Assembly: GCF_001456355.1 (NCBI RefSeq)
Contig: NZ_CP010271.1
Location: 1,674,001 to 1,738,000 of the forward strand
Source of the DNA: Mycobacteroides saopaulense
GTDB lineage: Bacteria; Actinomycetota; Actinomycetes; Mycobacteriales; Mycobacteriaceae
DNA length: 64,000 bases
Reading direction: 5' to 3'
Within the stretch, counting starts at the first letter, position 1. Each line of letters opens with the position of its first letter. Position numbers and translations under genes: made by a program. Below are positions 8,437 through 17,234 of the stretch, piece after piece. The notes below the pieces were generated by a model, which saw only the letters and a program-made list of their open reading frames with translations, made no database searches and was not told where the DNA came from.

Positions 8437-9120
8437 CTACTCCCGATGAGCGGATGCCAACCACGCCGGCAGTTGCGCGCGCCCGTCCGAACCGATCGCG
8501 ACGTTGCGGTATTCGAATCCCTCGGGAAGCGTTCGCGGTGCGTTGATCCACGCGCGCGCCGCGCTGACCTCGTCAACGACCAGGTGTTTTCCGAGGATGT
8601 CACGGAGTTGTTTCTCGGTAAAAGGTCGTGGCCCAAAAGTGGCCTCCGGGGGAAAAGCTTCGGTCGCGAAAACCAATGTGAAAAATCGGCCGCCTGGTTT
8701 AAGCGCGCGCGCCGTCGATCGAATGTATCCGTCGCGTACTTCCTGGGGAATGCTGTGAAATACAAGGCTATCGATCACAGTGTTGAAGTGGTTTTCGTAT
8801 CCGTTATCCACGCTTAGATCCGCGACATCGAACAATGCGGTCAGCCCAAGTTGTTGGGCCGCTGTACGTGCCTTATCCACCGCGTTCGCTGACAAGTCGA
8901 GCCCGACGACGTCATAGCCATACCCGGCCAGTGTCAACGCGACGACGCCGACACCGCAGCCCGAGTCGAGGATCGGACTCTTCAGGCGTCCTTGATGGTG
9001 GATAGCGGCTATTTCCGGCTGCATCTCGCCGATATTCCAGCCCGGTTCGCCGGGTGCGTAGTCGGCTTCGCCGCGGTAAAGCTCATCCCAATCGACAGAA
9101 TTCACATTGAAAGTAGGCAT
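8437..9120 (-). CDS. class I SAM-dependent methyltransferase
   Basis: A 227-residue protein with the Rossmann methyltransferase motif I (ILDSGCGVGVVAL), the acidic residue of motif II (VVGLDLS) and the post-I region (DSLVFHSIP). The substrate is unknown. A start at 9120 (MPTFNVNSVDWDELY) is preferred because the family begins near this W-x-x-x-Y block. The gene and the 270 bp upstream look less G+C-rich than the surroundings. The damaged VOC gene follows in the same direction. Confidence 0.85.
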   Translation of the reverse strand: MPTFNVNSVDWDELYRGEADYAPGEPGWNIGEMQPEIAAIHHQGRLKSPILDSGCGVGVVALTLAGYGYDVVGLDLSANAVDKARTAAQQLGLTALFDVADLSVDNGYENHFNTVIDSLVFHSIPQEVRDGYIRSTARALKPGGRFFTLVFATEAFPPEATFGPRPFTEKQLRDILGKHLVVDEVSAARAWINAPRTLPEGFEYRNVAIGSDGRAQLPAWLASAHRE

Positions 9121-9386
9121 GCCGGCGAGTTTAGGGGCCGTTTTACGAATGCGGCAATGGTGAATTTCTTTTGTAGGAAACCGGAATACGCGAACAAATT
9201 GTACCACCGCGCACTGGGGCGATGCTGGATGCGAAATGTCGAACTGCTGAGCCGCGGCTACAATTCGATCTATTGGGCGTGTTCTATCGAAAGAATGGCC
9301 GAAAGAATTCGCTGAATATGTGACCCAGCGCGTTCCCTGAGGGCTATGTGATGTTGGAGTGTGGCGGCCGGAACCCCCTGAGCAGG

Positions 9387-9392
9387 TACGAT
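9387..9392 (+). promoter_or_regulatory. rnpB: -10 box of the RNase P RNA promoter
   Basis: TACGAT is followed after 6-7 nt by the predicted 5' end of rnpB. No clear -35 hexamer is visible. The 9121-9386 spacer before it holds no gene I can support. Confidence 0.5.
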
Positions 9393-9398
9393 GACCGC

Positions 9399-9808
<410 letters not shown>

Positions 9809-9823
9809 TCCTACCCTGAATGG

Positions 9824-11248
9824 GTGACGTTGAAGCGGCTGTTCGCTCGCGACCTGAGCTTCGACGGCATTCGTAGCGAATTCGCGCTCCCCGCCGAATT
9901 CGATTCCGGTGTGCAATCGGAGGCTGCCGAGGCTGTCGACCGTCACCACGCAGAACGCATCGACCGCACCGACCTGGAACTCGTCACCATCGACCCGCCC
10001 GGGGCCCGGGACCTCGATCAGGCCCTGCACCTGGAACGCACCGCCACGGGTTACCTGCTGTACTACGCCATTGCCGACGTCGCCGCGCAGATCGAACCCG
10101 GCAGCGCATTGGACGCCGAGGCGCGCCGGCGCGGCGAGACCATCTACCTGCCCGACGGTTCGGTGCCGCTACACCCCTTGGTGTTCTCCGAAGGCTCGGC
10201 GAGCTTGCTGCCCAACGATATTCGTCCCGCCGCGTTGTGGCGTATCGAAACCGACGACAACGCCAACCCGGTGAGCTGGAGCGTGCAGCGTGCTTTGGTG
10301 AGATCGGTGCAGCAACTGACCTATCGGGAGGCCCAGGACGCGGCGGACGCTGGAAACCCTCATCCCTCGATCGCCGTCCTTCCTGAATTCGGGCGCAAAA
10401 GAAGAGATCTCGGGCTGAGCAGGGGAGCCATCGAACTCAATCTCCCCGAACAGGACGTGGTGCGCGGCGCCAGTGGTGACTGGGAACTCGTCATCGAGGC
10501 GCGTACCGAAATCGACGGCTGGAACGCGCAGGTATCTCTGCTCACCGGGATCTGTGCGGCACAGATCATGCTCGACGGCGGTATCGGCATGCTGCGGACG
10601 CTGCCGCCCGCAGACGGCGATGTGCGCCGGTGGATGCGGCGCACCGCCGATGCCCTGGGGCTGCCGTGGAGCAGTGACACCCCGATCGGAGCCCAGCTGG
10701 CCGCGTTGGATCCCTGCGCCACAACCACATTGGCGATGATGACGCAGGCAACCACCCTGTTGCGCGGCGCCTCGTATCTTGTCTTCGACGGAACATGCCC
10801 GGACGATCAGGCCGCCCTGCACGCGGGTATCGCCGCCCCCTACGCCCACGTGACCGCGCCGCTGCGCCGGCTGGGGGACCGATTCGTCACCGAAGTCTGC
10901 CTGGCGCTGTGCGCGGGCACGGAGGTGCCGCAGTGGGCGCGGGAGGGGCTGGCCGAAGCCAGATCGTCGTTGCTGCGCTCGAACACGTTGGCCAACAAGG
11001 TGGAACAGGCGTGCGTGGACCTCACCGAGGCCACCATCCTTGCCCCGCAGAAGGGGCAGACCTTCGATTCGGCGGTGCTGCGCGGCGCCGAGAAGAAGCG
11101 AGCCGCCGAGGTTTTCGTGACCGACCCGCCGATCCTTGCCCGCTGTGAAGGCAATCCGCCCGAGGGGCAGCGCGCCAAACTCATGCTGCATGAAGCGGAT
11201 CCGGGTACCCGGACCGTGCTGTTCGGCTTCCCCGCCGAGGGCAGCTGA
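9824..11248 (+). CDS. RNB-domain (RNase II/R family) ribonuclease
   Basis: A 474-residue protein dominated by an RNB catalytic domain. The signature TIDPPGARDLDQALHL, with its Mg-binding aspartates, lies at residues ~50-65, followed by YYAIADVAA and the IYLPDGSVPLHP block. It should be a 3'-to-5' exoribonuclease on RNA, but it lacks the full cold-shock and S1 domains of RNase II/R and is shorter. GTG at 9824 is chosen because upstream codons would run into rnpB. Its stop abuts the stop of the convergent CYTH-CHAD gene (TGATCA, no spacer). Confidence 0.87.
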   Translation: MTLKRLFARDLSFDGIRSEFALPAEFDSGVQSEAAEAVDRHHAERIDRTDLELVTIDPPGARDLDQALHLERTATGYLLYYAIADVAAQIEPGSALDAEARRRGETIYLPDGSVPLHPLVFSEGSASLLPNDIRPAALWRIETDDNANPVSWSVQRALVRSVQQLTYREAQDAADAGNPHPSIAVLPEFGRKRRDLGLSRGAIELNLPEQDVVRGASGDWELVIEARTEIDGWNAQVSLLTGICAAQIMLDGGIGMLRTLPPADGDVRRWMRRTADALGLPWSSDTPIGAQLAALDPCATTTLAMMTQATTLLRGASYLVFDGTCPDDQAALHAGIAAPYAHVTAPLRRLGDRFVTEVCLALCAGTEVPQWAREGLAEARSSLLRSNTLANKVEQACVDLTEATILAPQKGQTFDSAVLRGAEKKRAAEVFVTDPPILARCEGNPPEGQRAKLMLHEADPGTRTVLFGFPAEGS

Positions 11249-12709
11249 TCACTTCTTGTGACGCACGGCCTTTCGGAGGGCCTTGAGCGTTGACTCGACC
11301 TGACGGCGTGCGGTCTCGGCGGCATCGTACTCACGCTGGTACAGCACCCCATAGGTGAAGGTGTCCTCGCCGGAGCTGTGCGCCTCGGCGGCCTGGGTGG
11401 CCAGATAGACCCGGCTGACCGTGCTGTCCTGATGCTCGCCCAGGAGCTCCTGAATGTCCTTGGCAGCCTGGGAGATCTTCTTGGCGCCCTCCGCGCTGGC
11501 CACATAGCGCAGTCGCTTGGCCGACTTGCGGATGCGATGCAGGGCCTCGTCGCGATATTCGCCTTCGGCACGCGCGGCCGCCCTTGCCGCACGACGCACC
11601 TTGCGGTACGCGGCATCGAGCGTCCCGCCCTCCTCCGAATGATGGGTCTCCGATGCCGGTCCGGCGGTCGCGACCAGCTCATCGAGGGTGTTGAGCAGCC
11701 GGAAGTACCGGTGGCTACGCATCGCCGCCAGCGCTCGGTGCAGGCCGTTGTCGTACCGCTGCCTGGCGGCGTCCACCAGCCGCTCGTGCACCGGCCCGCG
11801 GATGAGCGCCTCGGGCAGCTCGGCGAGTGCGGCGTCATACCGCTGTGCGAGCACCTCGGCATCGCGCGCCACTCCGAGGATGTTGGCCAGCAGGCGCAGC
11901 TCGTCGAGCGGTTCAGGATTGGTGTCCAGCCCGAAGCGCTCGGGGTTGGACTGCAAGAGACTGCGGATGCGACGGATGGTGACGCGCATCTGGTGCACCG
12001 AATCGTCGGTGTCCACCCGGACCGCCCGGTCCCAGCCCTGCAGCTGCTCCAGTTGTTCCAGCAGCGCGCGCTGGATCGAGTCCTTGCCCTTGGGACGTTC
12101 ACGTTCGGGCACATCGAGAACGCGCGCCAGTTTGGAGCCGTGCCCGGCAGGTGCCGCCCCGGCGTCGAGTAGGCGGGCCGTGATCCGGTCGAACAGGGCG
12201 AGGTCGGGGTCGCTGGAGTCACCCGGGCCCGATTCCGAGAGCTCCAGCTCCCATTCCCGCCAGCTCTGATCGCCCGCGGTGACGTGGTCATCGCAGAACT
12301 CGGCGAGCTGCCGGCCGTCCGCGCCGATCAGCCGTGACACCGTGCGGTGAGTGGTGATGCGTGCCACCGGAGCGAGCTCGTCCTCTCGCACCACTGCCAG
12401 CACCGTGTCCCGCAGCTCTTCGGGAACCGTGTCGCCGGTCTCGCCGAGGGGAAGGCGCAGCTCGGTTCGGGTGTCCGGGCCCGCGGGCAGCTTGAGATGC
12501 CAGCCCGCGTCGCTGCCACCGGTGCGACGCCGCAGGGTGATGCGACGCTGGGCCAACCGCTGATCCTGGGTGTCAAAGTACACGGCGTCTAAAATTTGCT
12601 GAGGTTGCTGCTCTACGTGTGCGACAGCGGAGATTCCCTCGAATGAAGGGTTGATCGTCGCGTCGGTGACGTCGAATTTCCGCTCGACCTCGACGTGTTG
12701 AGATGGCAT
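11249..12709 (-). CDS. CYTH and CHAD domain protein
   Basis: A 486-residue protein. The N-terminal CYTH domain (residues ~1-200) starts with the HVEVERKFDV motif that names the triphosphate tunnel fold and continues with RRRTGG and WHLKLP. The C-terminal CHAD domain (residues ~215-480) is helical with conserved histidines (VHQMRVTIRRIRS, then ALHRIRKSAKRLRY). CHAD domains bind polyphosphate, and CYTH proteins act on triphosphates. It corresponds to the Rv2226 position beside panB. The start at 12709 is set by the EVERKF motif lying 6-8 residues from the N-terminus. Confidence 0.92.
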   Translation of the reverse strand: MPSQHVEVERKFDVTDATINPSFEGISAVAHVEQQPQQILDAVYFDTQDQRLAQRRITLRRRTGGSDAGWHLKLPAGPDTRTELRLPLGETGDTVPEELRDTVLAVVREDELAPVARITTHRTVSRLIGADGRQLAEFCDDHVTAGDQSWREWELELSESGPGDSSDPDLALFDRITARLLDAGAAPAGHGSKLARVLDVPERERPKGKDSIQRALLEQLEQLQGWDRAVRVDTDDSVHQMRVTIRRIRSLLQSNPERFGLDTNPEPLDELRLLANILGVARDAEVLAQRYDAALAELPEALIRGPVHERLVDAARQRYDNGLHRALAAMRSHRYFRLLNTLDELVATAGPASETHHSEEGGTLDAAYRKVRRAARAAARAEGEYRDEALHRIRKSAKRLRYVASAEGAKKISQAAKDIQELLGEHQDSTVSRVYLATQAAEAHSSGEDTFTYGVLYQREYDAAETARRQVESTLKALRKAVRHKK

Positions 12710-12825
12710 GAGATGTGTGCCCTGACGGTCGAAGGGACGGGATGCTCGGGTGTGCGGGCTTGGGCGAGTACGCGACACGGTGCCACATTCAGGTAAACAA
12801 TGGTCACGAGTCGTCACGGGGTAAT

Positions 12826-12840
12826 CTAAGATTCTCTTAG
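12826..12840. repeat. inverted repeat, possible operator between CYTH-CHAD and FAAL genes
   Basis: A perfect 6-bp inverted repeat CTAAGA-TTC-TCTTAG sits in the 273-bp divergent spacer (12710-12982), about 117 bp before the CYTH-CHAD start and 143 bp before the ligase start. It is followed by a second TTCTC at 12844. No cognate regulator is encoded nearby. Confidence 0.35.
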
Positions 12841-12982
12841 GGTTCTCATAAGGTCGGGGTATCAGATTGGGACGCGATATTCGCTTCGCACCGCGTGTGG
12901 TGCTGGGTGACAGTGTTGCCTGGTCGGTATTGTCCCCCCTTATGGGACGCCAGCCGTGTTCACAGCTAGACCGAGGTCACCC

Positions 12983-14785
12983 ATGAAGTTGAATGTTGAG
13001 GAGTACCTGGACGGCAAAGGTGCTATCACCTTGCCGGACGGTTATACCGTCAACTACTACCTCGAGCGTGTCATCAGCGAGTTGGGCGAGACCTTCGCCT
13101 ACCGCTACCTGGACTTCAACACCAACTCCGAGGGCGAACCCAACGATCTCAACTGGACCCAGCTTGGCCAGCGCTCTCGTGCAGTCGCCGCGCGTCTCCA
13201 GCAAGTAACCAAACCAGGCGACAGAGTCGCCATTCTGGCGCCCCAGGGCCTCGACTACGTGGTGGGTTTCTTCGCCGCCATCGAGGCCGGGAATATCGCG
13301 GTCCCATTGTTTGCTCCGGAGTTGCCCGGCCACGCCGAGCGGCTCGACGCGGTGCTCACCGACGCGGAGCCGACCGTGGTGCTGACCAACAACGCCGCGG
13401 CCGAGTCCGTCAACCGCTTTGTCCGCGGGCTGCCGCGTGACCGCCGTCCCAGGGTGGTCGCCGTCGACAGCGTCCCCGACTCGGTGGCCGCCACCTACGC
13501 CAAGGTGACGCCGGACACCGACGACATCGCCTACCTGCAGTACACCTCGGGATCTACCCGAGTTCCCGCCGGTGTGGAGATCACCCACCGCGCGGTGATG
13601 ACCAACGTCCTGCAGATGATCATTTCGGTCGGTTTGGACGACAGCATTCGCAGCGTCAGCTGGCTGCCGCTGTACCACGACATGGGTCTGCTGATGATCC
13701 TGTTCCCGCTGTGCGGTGGCCGGATCACCCTGATGTCCCCGGTGTCGTTCGTGCGACGGCCCGGACGGTGGATCAAGGAACTCGCGGCCGAGGCGCACCT
13801 GGGCCGAACCTTCGCCGCCGCACCGAATTTCGCTTTCGAGCTAGCCGCCGAGCGGGGCCTGCCGAAGGACAACGAGGAACTCGACCTGAGCAATGTCGCG
13901 GGTCTCATCAACGGATCCGAGCCGGTCAGCATCTCCTCGATACGCAAGTTCAATGACGCCTTCGGGCCCTACGGACTGCCGCCGACCACCATCAAGCCGT
14001 CCTACGGCATGGCCGAGGCGACGCTGTTCGTCTCCACCATCCCCTCGGACGCCGAGGCCTCGGTGGTGTACCTGGACCGCAGGGAGCTGGGCAACGGACG
14101 TGCCGTGCGGGTCGAGGCCGACGACGAGAACGCGGTCCCGCAGGTGTCCTGCGGGAAGATCTCGCGCAGCCAGTGGGCCGTGATCGTCAACCCGAACGCC
14201 GAATCCGAGCTGGCCGACGGCGAAGTGGGTGAGATCTGGCTGCACGGCGACAACATCGGCCGCGGCTACTGGGGCAGGCCGAAGGAGACCGACTTCTCCT
14301 TCCGTAACAAGCTGCAGGCCCGGCTCGACCACGGCAGCCATGCCATCGGTACTGAGCCCGGTGCGACCTGGTTCCGCACCGGAGACCTGGGCGTCTATCT
14401 GGACGGCGAGCTGTACATCACCGGACGGGTCAAGGACCTGGTCATCATCGACGGTCGTAACCACTACCCGCAGGACATCGAGGCCACCGTCGAGGAGGCC
14501 TCGCCTGCGGTGCGACGCGGTTTCGTGGCAGCGTTCTCGGTGCCCGCAGACGGATCTGGGGAGCAACTGGTCATCGTCGCCGAGCGCGCCGCCGGTGCCG
14601 GTCGGGCCGCGCCGGAGCCGATCGTCGACGCCATTCGCGCCGCGGTTTCACGACGTCACAACCTGCCCATCGCCGATGTGCAGTTGGTCCAGGCGGGCGC
14701 GATTCCGCGCACCACCAGCGGAAAGCTCGCACGCCGAGCCTGCCGCCAGGAATACCTGGACAACAAGCTCGGCGTGCGCGCCTGA
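12983..14785 (+). CDS. fatty-acyl-AMP ligase (FadD32-like FAAL)
   Basis: A 600-residue adenylating enzyme that activates a long-chain fatty acid as acyl-AMP, normally for handover to an acyl carrier domain. Motifs: YLQYTSGSTRVPAGV (P-loop), SWLPLYHDMGL, KPSYGMAEATLFVS, WFRTGDLG, the hinge region KDLVIIDGRNHYPQDIE, and the C-terminal lysine in RTTSGKLARR. Overall it matches FadD32 closely. The ATG at 12983 is preferred over 12956 because GAGG lies at good spacing. No polyketide synthase or carrier protein gene is adjacent, so its partner must be elsewhere. Confidence 0.9.
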   Translation: MKLNVEEYLDGKGAITLPDGYTVNYYLERVISELGETFAYRYLDFNTNSEGEPNDLNWTQLGQRSRAVAARLQQVTKPGDRVAILAPQGLDYVVGFFAAIEAGNIAVPLFAPELPGHAERLDAVLTDAEPTVVLTNNAAAESVNRFVRGLPRDRRPRVVAVDSVPDSVAATYAKVTPDTDDIAYLQYTSGSTRVPAGVEITHRAVMTNVLQMIISVGLDDSIRSVSWLPLYHDMGLLMILFPLCGGRITLMSPVSFVRRPGRWIKELAAEAHLGRTFAAAPNFAFELAAERGLPKDNEELDLSNVAGLINGSEPVSISSIRKFNDAFGPYGLPPTTIKPSYGMAEATLFVSTIPSDAEASVVYLDRRELGNGRAVRVEADDENAVPQVSCGKISRSQWAVIVNPNAESELADGEVGEIWLHGDNIGRGYWGRPKETDFSFRNKLQARLDHGSHAIGTEPGATWFRTGDLGVYLDGELYITGRVKDLVIIDGRNHYPQDIEATVEEASPAVRRGFVAAFSVPADGSGEQLVIVAERAAGAGRAAPEPIVDAIRAAVSRRHNLPIADVQLVQAGAIPRTTSGKLARRACRQEYLDNKLGVRA

Positions 14786-14793
14786 CGCTTTGG

Positions 14794-15672
14794 TCAGTAC
14801 GAGTGCTCGGGAGCGGGGAACGTCCCGCGAGCCACCTCGTCGGCGTACTGCTCGGCGGCCTTCCGTAGTTCCGCGCCGACCTGGCCGAACTGCTTGACGA
14901 ACTTGGCGGTCTTGCCGCTGGTCATTCCGGCCATGTCCTGCCAGACCAGCACCTGGGCGTCGCATTCGCGACCCGCTCCGATGCCGACCGTGGGGATGGT
15001 GAGCTTGCCGGTGATCTGCGTGGCCAGATCCGCTGGGACCATCTCCATCACCACGGCGACGGCCCCGGCCTCCTGCACCGCGATGGCGTCGTGGATGAGC
15101 TGCGCGGCGGCATCGTCGCGGCCCTGAACCCGGTATCCGCCAAGGCCATTCACGCTCTGCGGGGTGAAGCCGATGTGCGCCACCACCGGAATCCCGGCGG
15201 CGGTCAGGGTAGCGATCTGCTCGGCGACGCGTTCTCCGCCTTCGAGTTTCACCGCGTGTGCGCCGCCTTCCTTCATGAACCTGGTCGCGCTCGCCAGGGC
15301 CTGAGCGGCCCCACCCTCATAGGAGCCGAAGGGTAGGTCGGCGACCACCAGTGCCTCGGTGGCCCCGCGAACCACGCCGCGCACCAAAGGAATCAGCTCG
15401 TCGATGGTGATCGGCACGGTGGTGTCGTACCCGTACACCACATTCGCGGCCGAATCCCCGACCAGCAGAACGGGAATCCCGGCCTCATTGAAAATCCGTG
15501 CGGTCGAGTAGTCGTACGCGGTGAGCATCGACCACTTGTGGCCCTCGGCCTTCCACTTCTGCAAGTGGTGCACCCGGGTCTGCGATGAGCGTTTTGCGCG
15601 AAGAGCATCAGGCTGCGTACGCGGCTCAGTCGATTTTTCGGAAGCAGCGCCATACAAGGCAGATTCAGACAT
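14794..15672 (-). CDS. panB: 3-methyl-2-oxobutanoate hydroxymethyltransferase
   Basis: A 292-residue enzyme that makes ketopantoate from 2-oxoisovalerate and methylene-tetrahydrofolate, the first step to pantothenate and CoA. It has the metal-binding VLLVGDS and [11 protein letters not shown] blocks, ADLPFGSYE, and [13 protein letters not shown]. The ATG at 15672 has an AAGAG ribosome site about 5 nt upstream and gives the usual mycobacterial N-terminal extension before the barrel. It is convergent with the ligase gene (8-bp spacer). Confidence 0.96.
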   Translation of the reverse strand: MSESALYGAASEKSTEPRTQPDALRAKRSSQTRVHHLQKWKAEGHKWSMLTAYDYSTARIFNEAGIPVLLVGDSAANVVYGYDTTVPITIDELIPLVRGVVRGATEALVVADLPFGSYEGGAAQALASATRFMKEGGAHAVKLEGGERVAEQIATLTAAGIPVVAHIGFTPQSVNGLGGYRVQGRDDAAAQLIHDAIAVQEAGAVAVVMEMVPADLATQITGKLTIPTVGIGAGRECDAQVLVWQDMAGMTSGKTAKFVKQFGQVGAELRKAAEQYADEVARGTFPAPEHSY

Positions 15673-15833
15673 CGGTGTCTCTTTCGTTCGTCTCCTCAAG
15701 GCCCATCCGGGTCCCTGGGTTTCTAACGATGTTCAGTCTGCCATCGCACAGCCGCCAGATGAATATCCGGGCGCGTGGACTTGGTCACATCGGCAGTCGC
15801 AGCATTCGGTCACGACGGCATACCCGGCTCGCC

Positions 15834-15839
15834 TAGCAT
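15834..15839 (+). promoter_or_regulatory. -10 box (TAGCAT) of a leaderless promoter
   Basis: TAGCAT ends 7 nt before the ATG at 15847, placing the transcription start on the start codon. There is no ribosome binding site in between. Confidence 0.55.
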
Positions 15840-15846
15840 CGGCCGC

Positions 15847-17220
15847 ATGCAGCGGCTTTCCGGACTCGACGCCAGTTTTCTCTACCTGGAAACACCCACT
15901 CAACCCATGCACGTGTGTGGGGTACTGGAATTAGACACCACCACCATTCCTGGTGGCTACTCGTTCGAGAAACTGCGGACAAAACTCGCCGAGCGGGTCG
16001 AGGGCATCCCGTCCTTCAGGGAAAAGCTCGCCGACAGCCGACTGAACCTGGATCACCCGGTGTGGGTCGAGGACGACGACTTCGACATCGACCGCCACCT
16101 GCATCATGTCGGCCTGCCCGCACCCGGCGGCAAGGCCGAGATCTCCGACATGTGCGGACATATCGCGTCGCTGCCCCTGGACCGTGCCCGCCCGCTCTGG
16201 GAGATGTGGGTCATCGAGACCGGTGACAAGGACCGGCTGGTCGTCATGACCAAGATGCATCACGCCTCCGTCGACGGAGTGACCGGCGCCAACCTGATGT
16301 CGGCGCTGTGCGGTCTGGAACCCGATGCCGAGGCACCCGAACCCGCACCCGGCGTCGGCGGCGCCAACAGCATCGAGATCGCGGTCACCGGAGCCCTCAA
16401 ATGGGCGTCGCGACCGCTGAAATTCGCCAAACTGCTGCCCTCGACCATCGGAGTGATCCCCGCCTGGCTGGAGCGCTCCAAGCGGGGCGAGGCCATGACC
16501 GCGCCCTTCTCTGCGCCGCGCACGTCGTTCAACTCCACGATCACCAGCCGCCGCAATGTCGGTTACGCCCAGTTGGACCTTGAGGATGTGCGCGCGGTCA
16601 AGAACCACTTCGACGTCAAGGTCAACGACGTCGTGATGGCCATCTGCGCCGGTGCGCTGCGCAAGTACCTGGACGACCGCGGCGAGCTCCCGGAAAACTC
16701 TTTGGTGGCCATGGTTCCGGTGTCGGTGCACGACAAATCGGACCGGCCGGGCCGAAATCAGGTGTCCGGCATGTTCTCCCGCCTGGAGACCAATGTCGAT
16801 GATCCAGTAGACCGGCTCGCCGCCATCGCCGAGGCCAACAACGTCGCCAAGGAACACACCGCAGTGCTGGGCGCCACCCTGCTGCAGGACTGGAGCCAGT
16901 TCGCGGCGCCTGCGGTGTTCGGCACCGCGATGCGGGTCTACTCGCGTATCCGGTTGGCCGACCGCCATCCGGTGATCCACAACCTGGTGGTCTCCAATGT
17001 GCCGGGACCGCAAGTGCCCCTGTACTTTTTGGGCGCCCAGGTCATCGGGATGTACCCGTTGGGCCCGATCTTCCATGGCGCAGCGCTCACCGTCACGGTG
17101 ATGTCGCTGGACGGGAAGCTCAACGTCGGTCTGATCTCCTGCCCCGATCTGGTGCCCGATTTGTCTGCGCTGACGGACGACTTCGGCGTGGCGCTCGAGG
17201 AGCTGAAGGCCCGGATCTGA
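15847..17220 (+). CDS. wax ester synthase / diacylglycerol acyltransferase (WS/DGAT)
   Basis: A 457-residue enzyme of the mycobacterial Tgs type, which esterifies acyl-CoA to diacylglycerol or fatty alcohols for storage lipid. The catalytic HHxxxDG motif is present as HHASVDG (residues ~138-144). Other family blocks are MQRLSGLDASFLYLE at the N-terminus, NDVVMAICAGALR, and VSNVPGP near the end. The start at 15847 matches the family N-terminus and a leaderless promoter. In M. tuberculosis no such gene lies between panB and hip1 as I recall, so this looks like a lineage-specific insertion. Confidence 0.93.
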   Translation: MQRLSGLDASFLYLETPTQPMHVCGVLELDTTTIPGGYSFEKLRTKLAERVEGIPSFREKLADSRLNLDHPVWVEDDDFDIDRHLHHVGLPAPGGKAEISDMCGHIASLPLDRARPLWEMWVIETGDKDRLVVMTKMHHASVDGVTGANLMSALCGLEPDAEAPEPAPGVGGANSIEIAVTGALKWASRPLKFAKLLPSTIGVIPAWLERSKRGEAMTAPFSAPRTSFNSTITSRRNVGYAQLDLEDVRAVKNHFDVKVNDVVMAICAGALRKYLDDRGELPENSLVAMVPVSVHDKSDRPGRNQVSGMFSRLETNVDDPVDRLAAIAEANNVAKEHTAVLGATLLQDWSQFAAPAVFGTAMRVYSRIRLADRHPVIHNLVVSNVPGPQVPLYFLGAQVIGMYPLGPIFHGAALTVTVMSLDGKLNVGLISCPDLVPDLSALTDDFGVALEELKARI

Positions 17221-17234
17221 GTTCACATGGCAAC

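Noticed and set aside
10840..12291. Long open frame on the minus strand partly antisense to the RNB gene and overlapping the CYTH-CHAD gene in another frame.
   Set aside because: Composition is Arg/Pro/Ser-rich as expected for a shadow frame in G+C-rich DNA. The RNB and CYTH-CHAD frames carry the conserved motifs.
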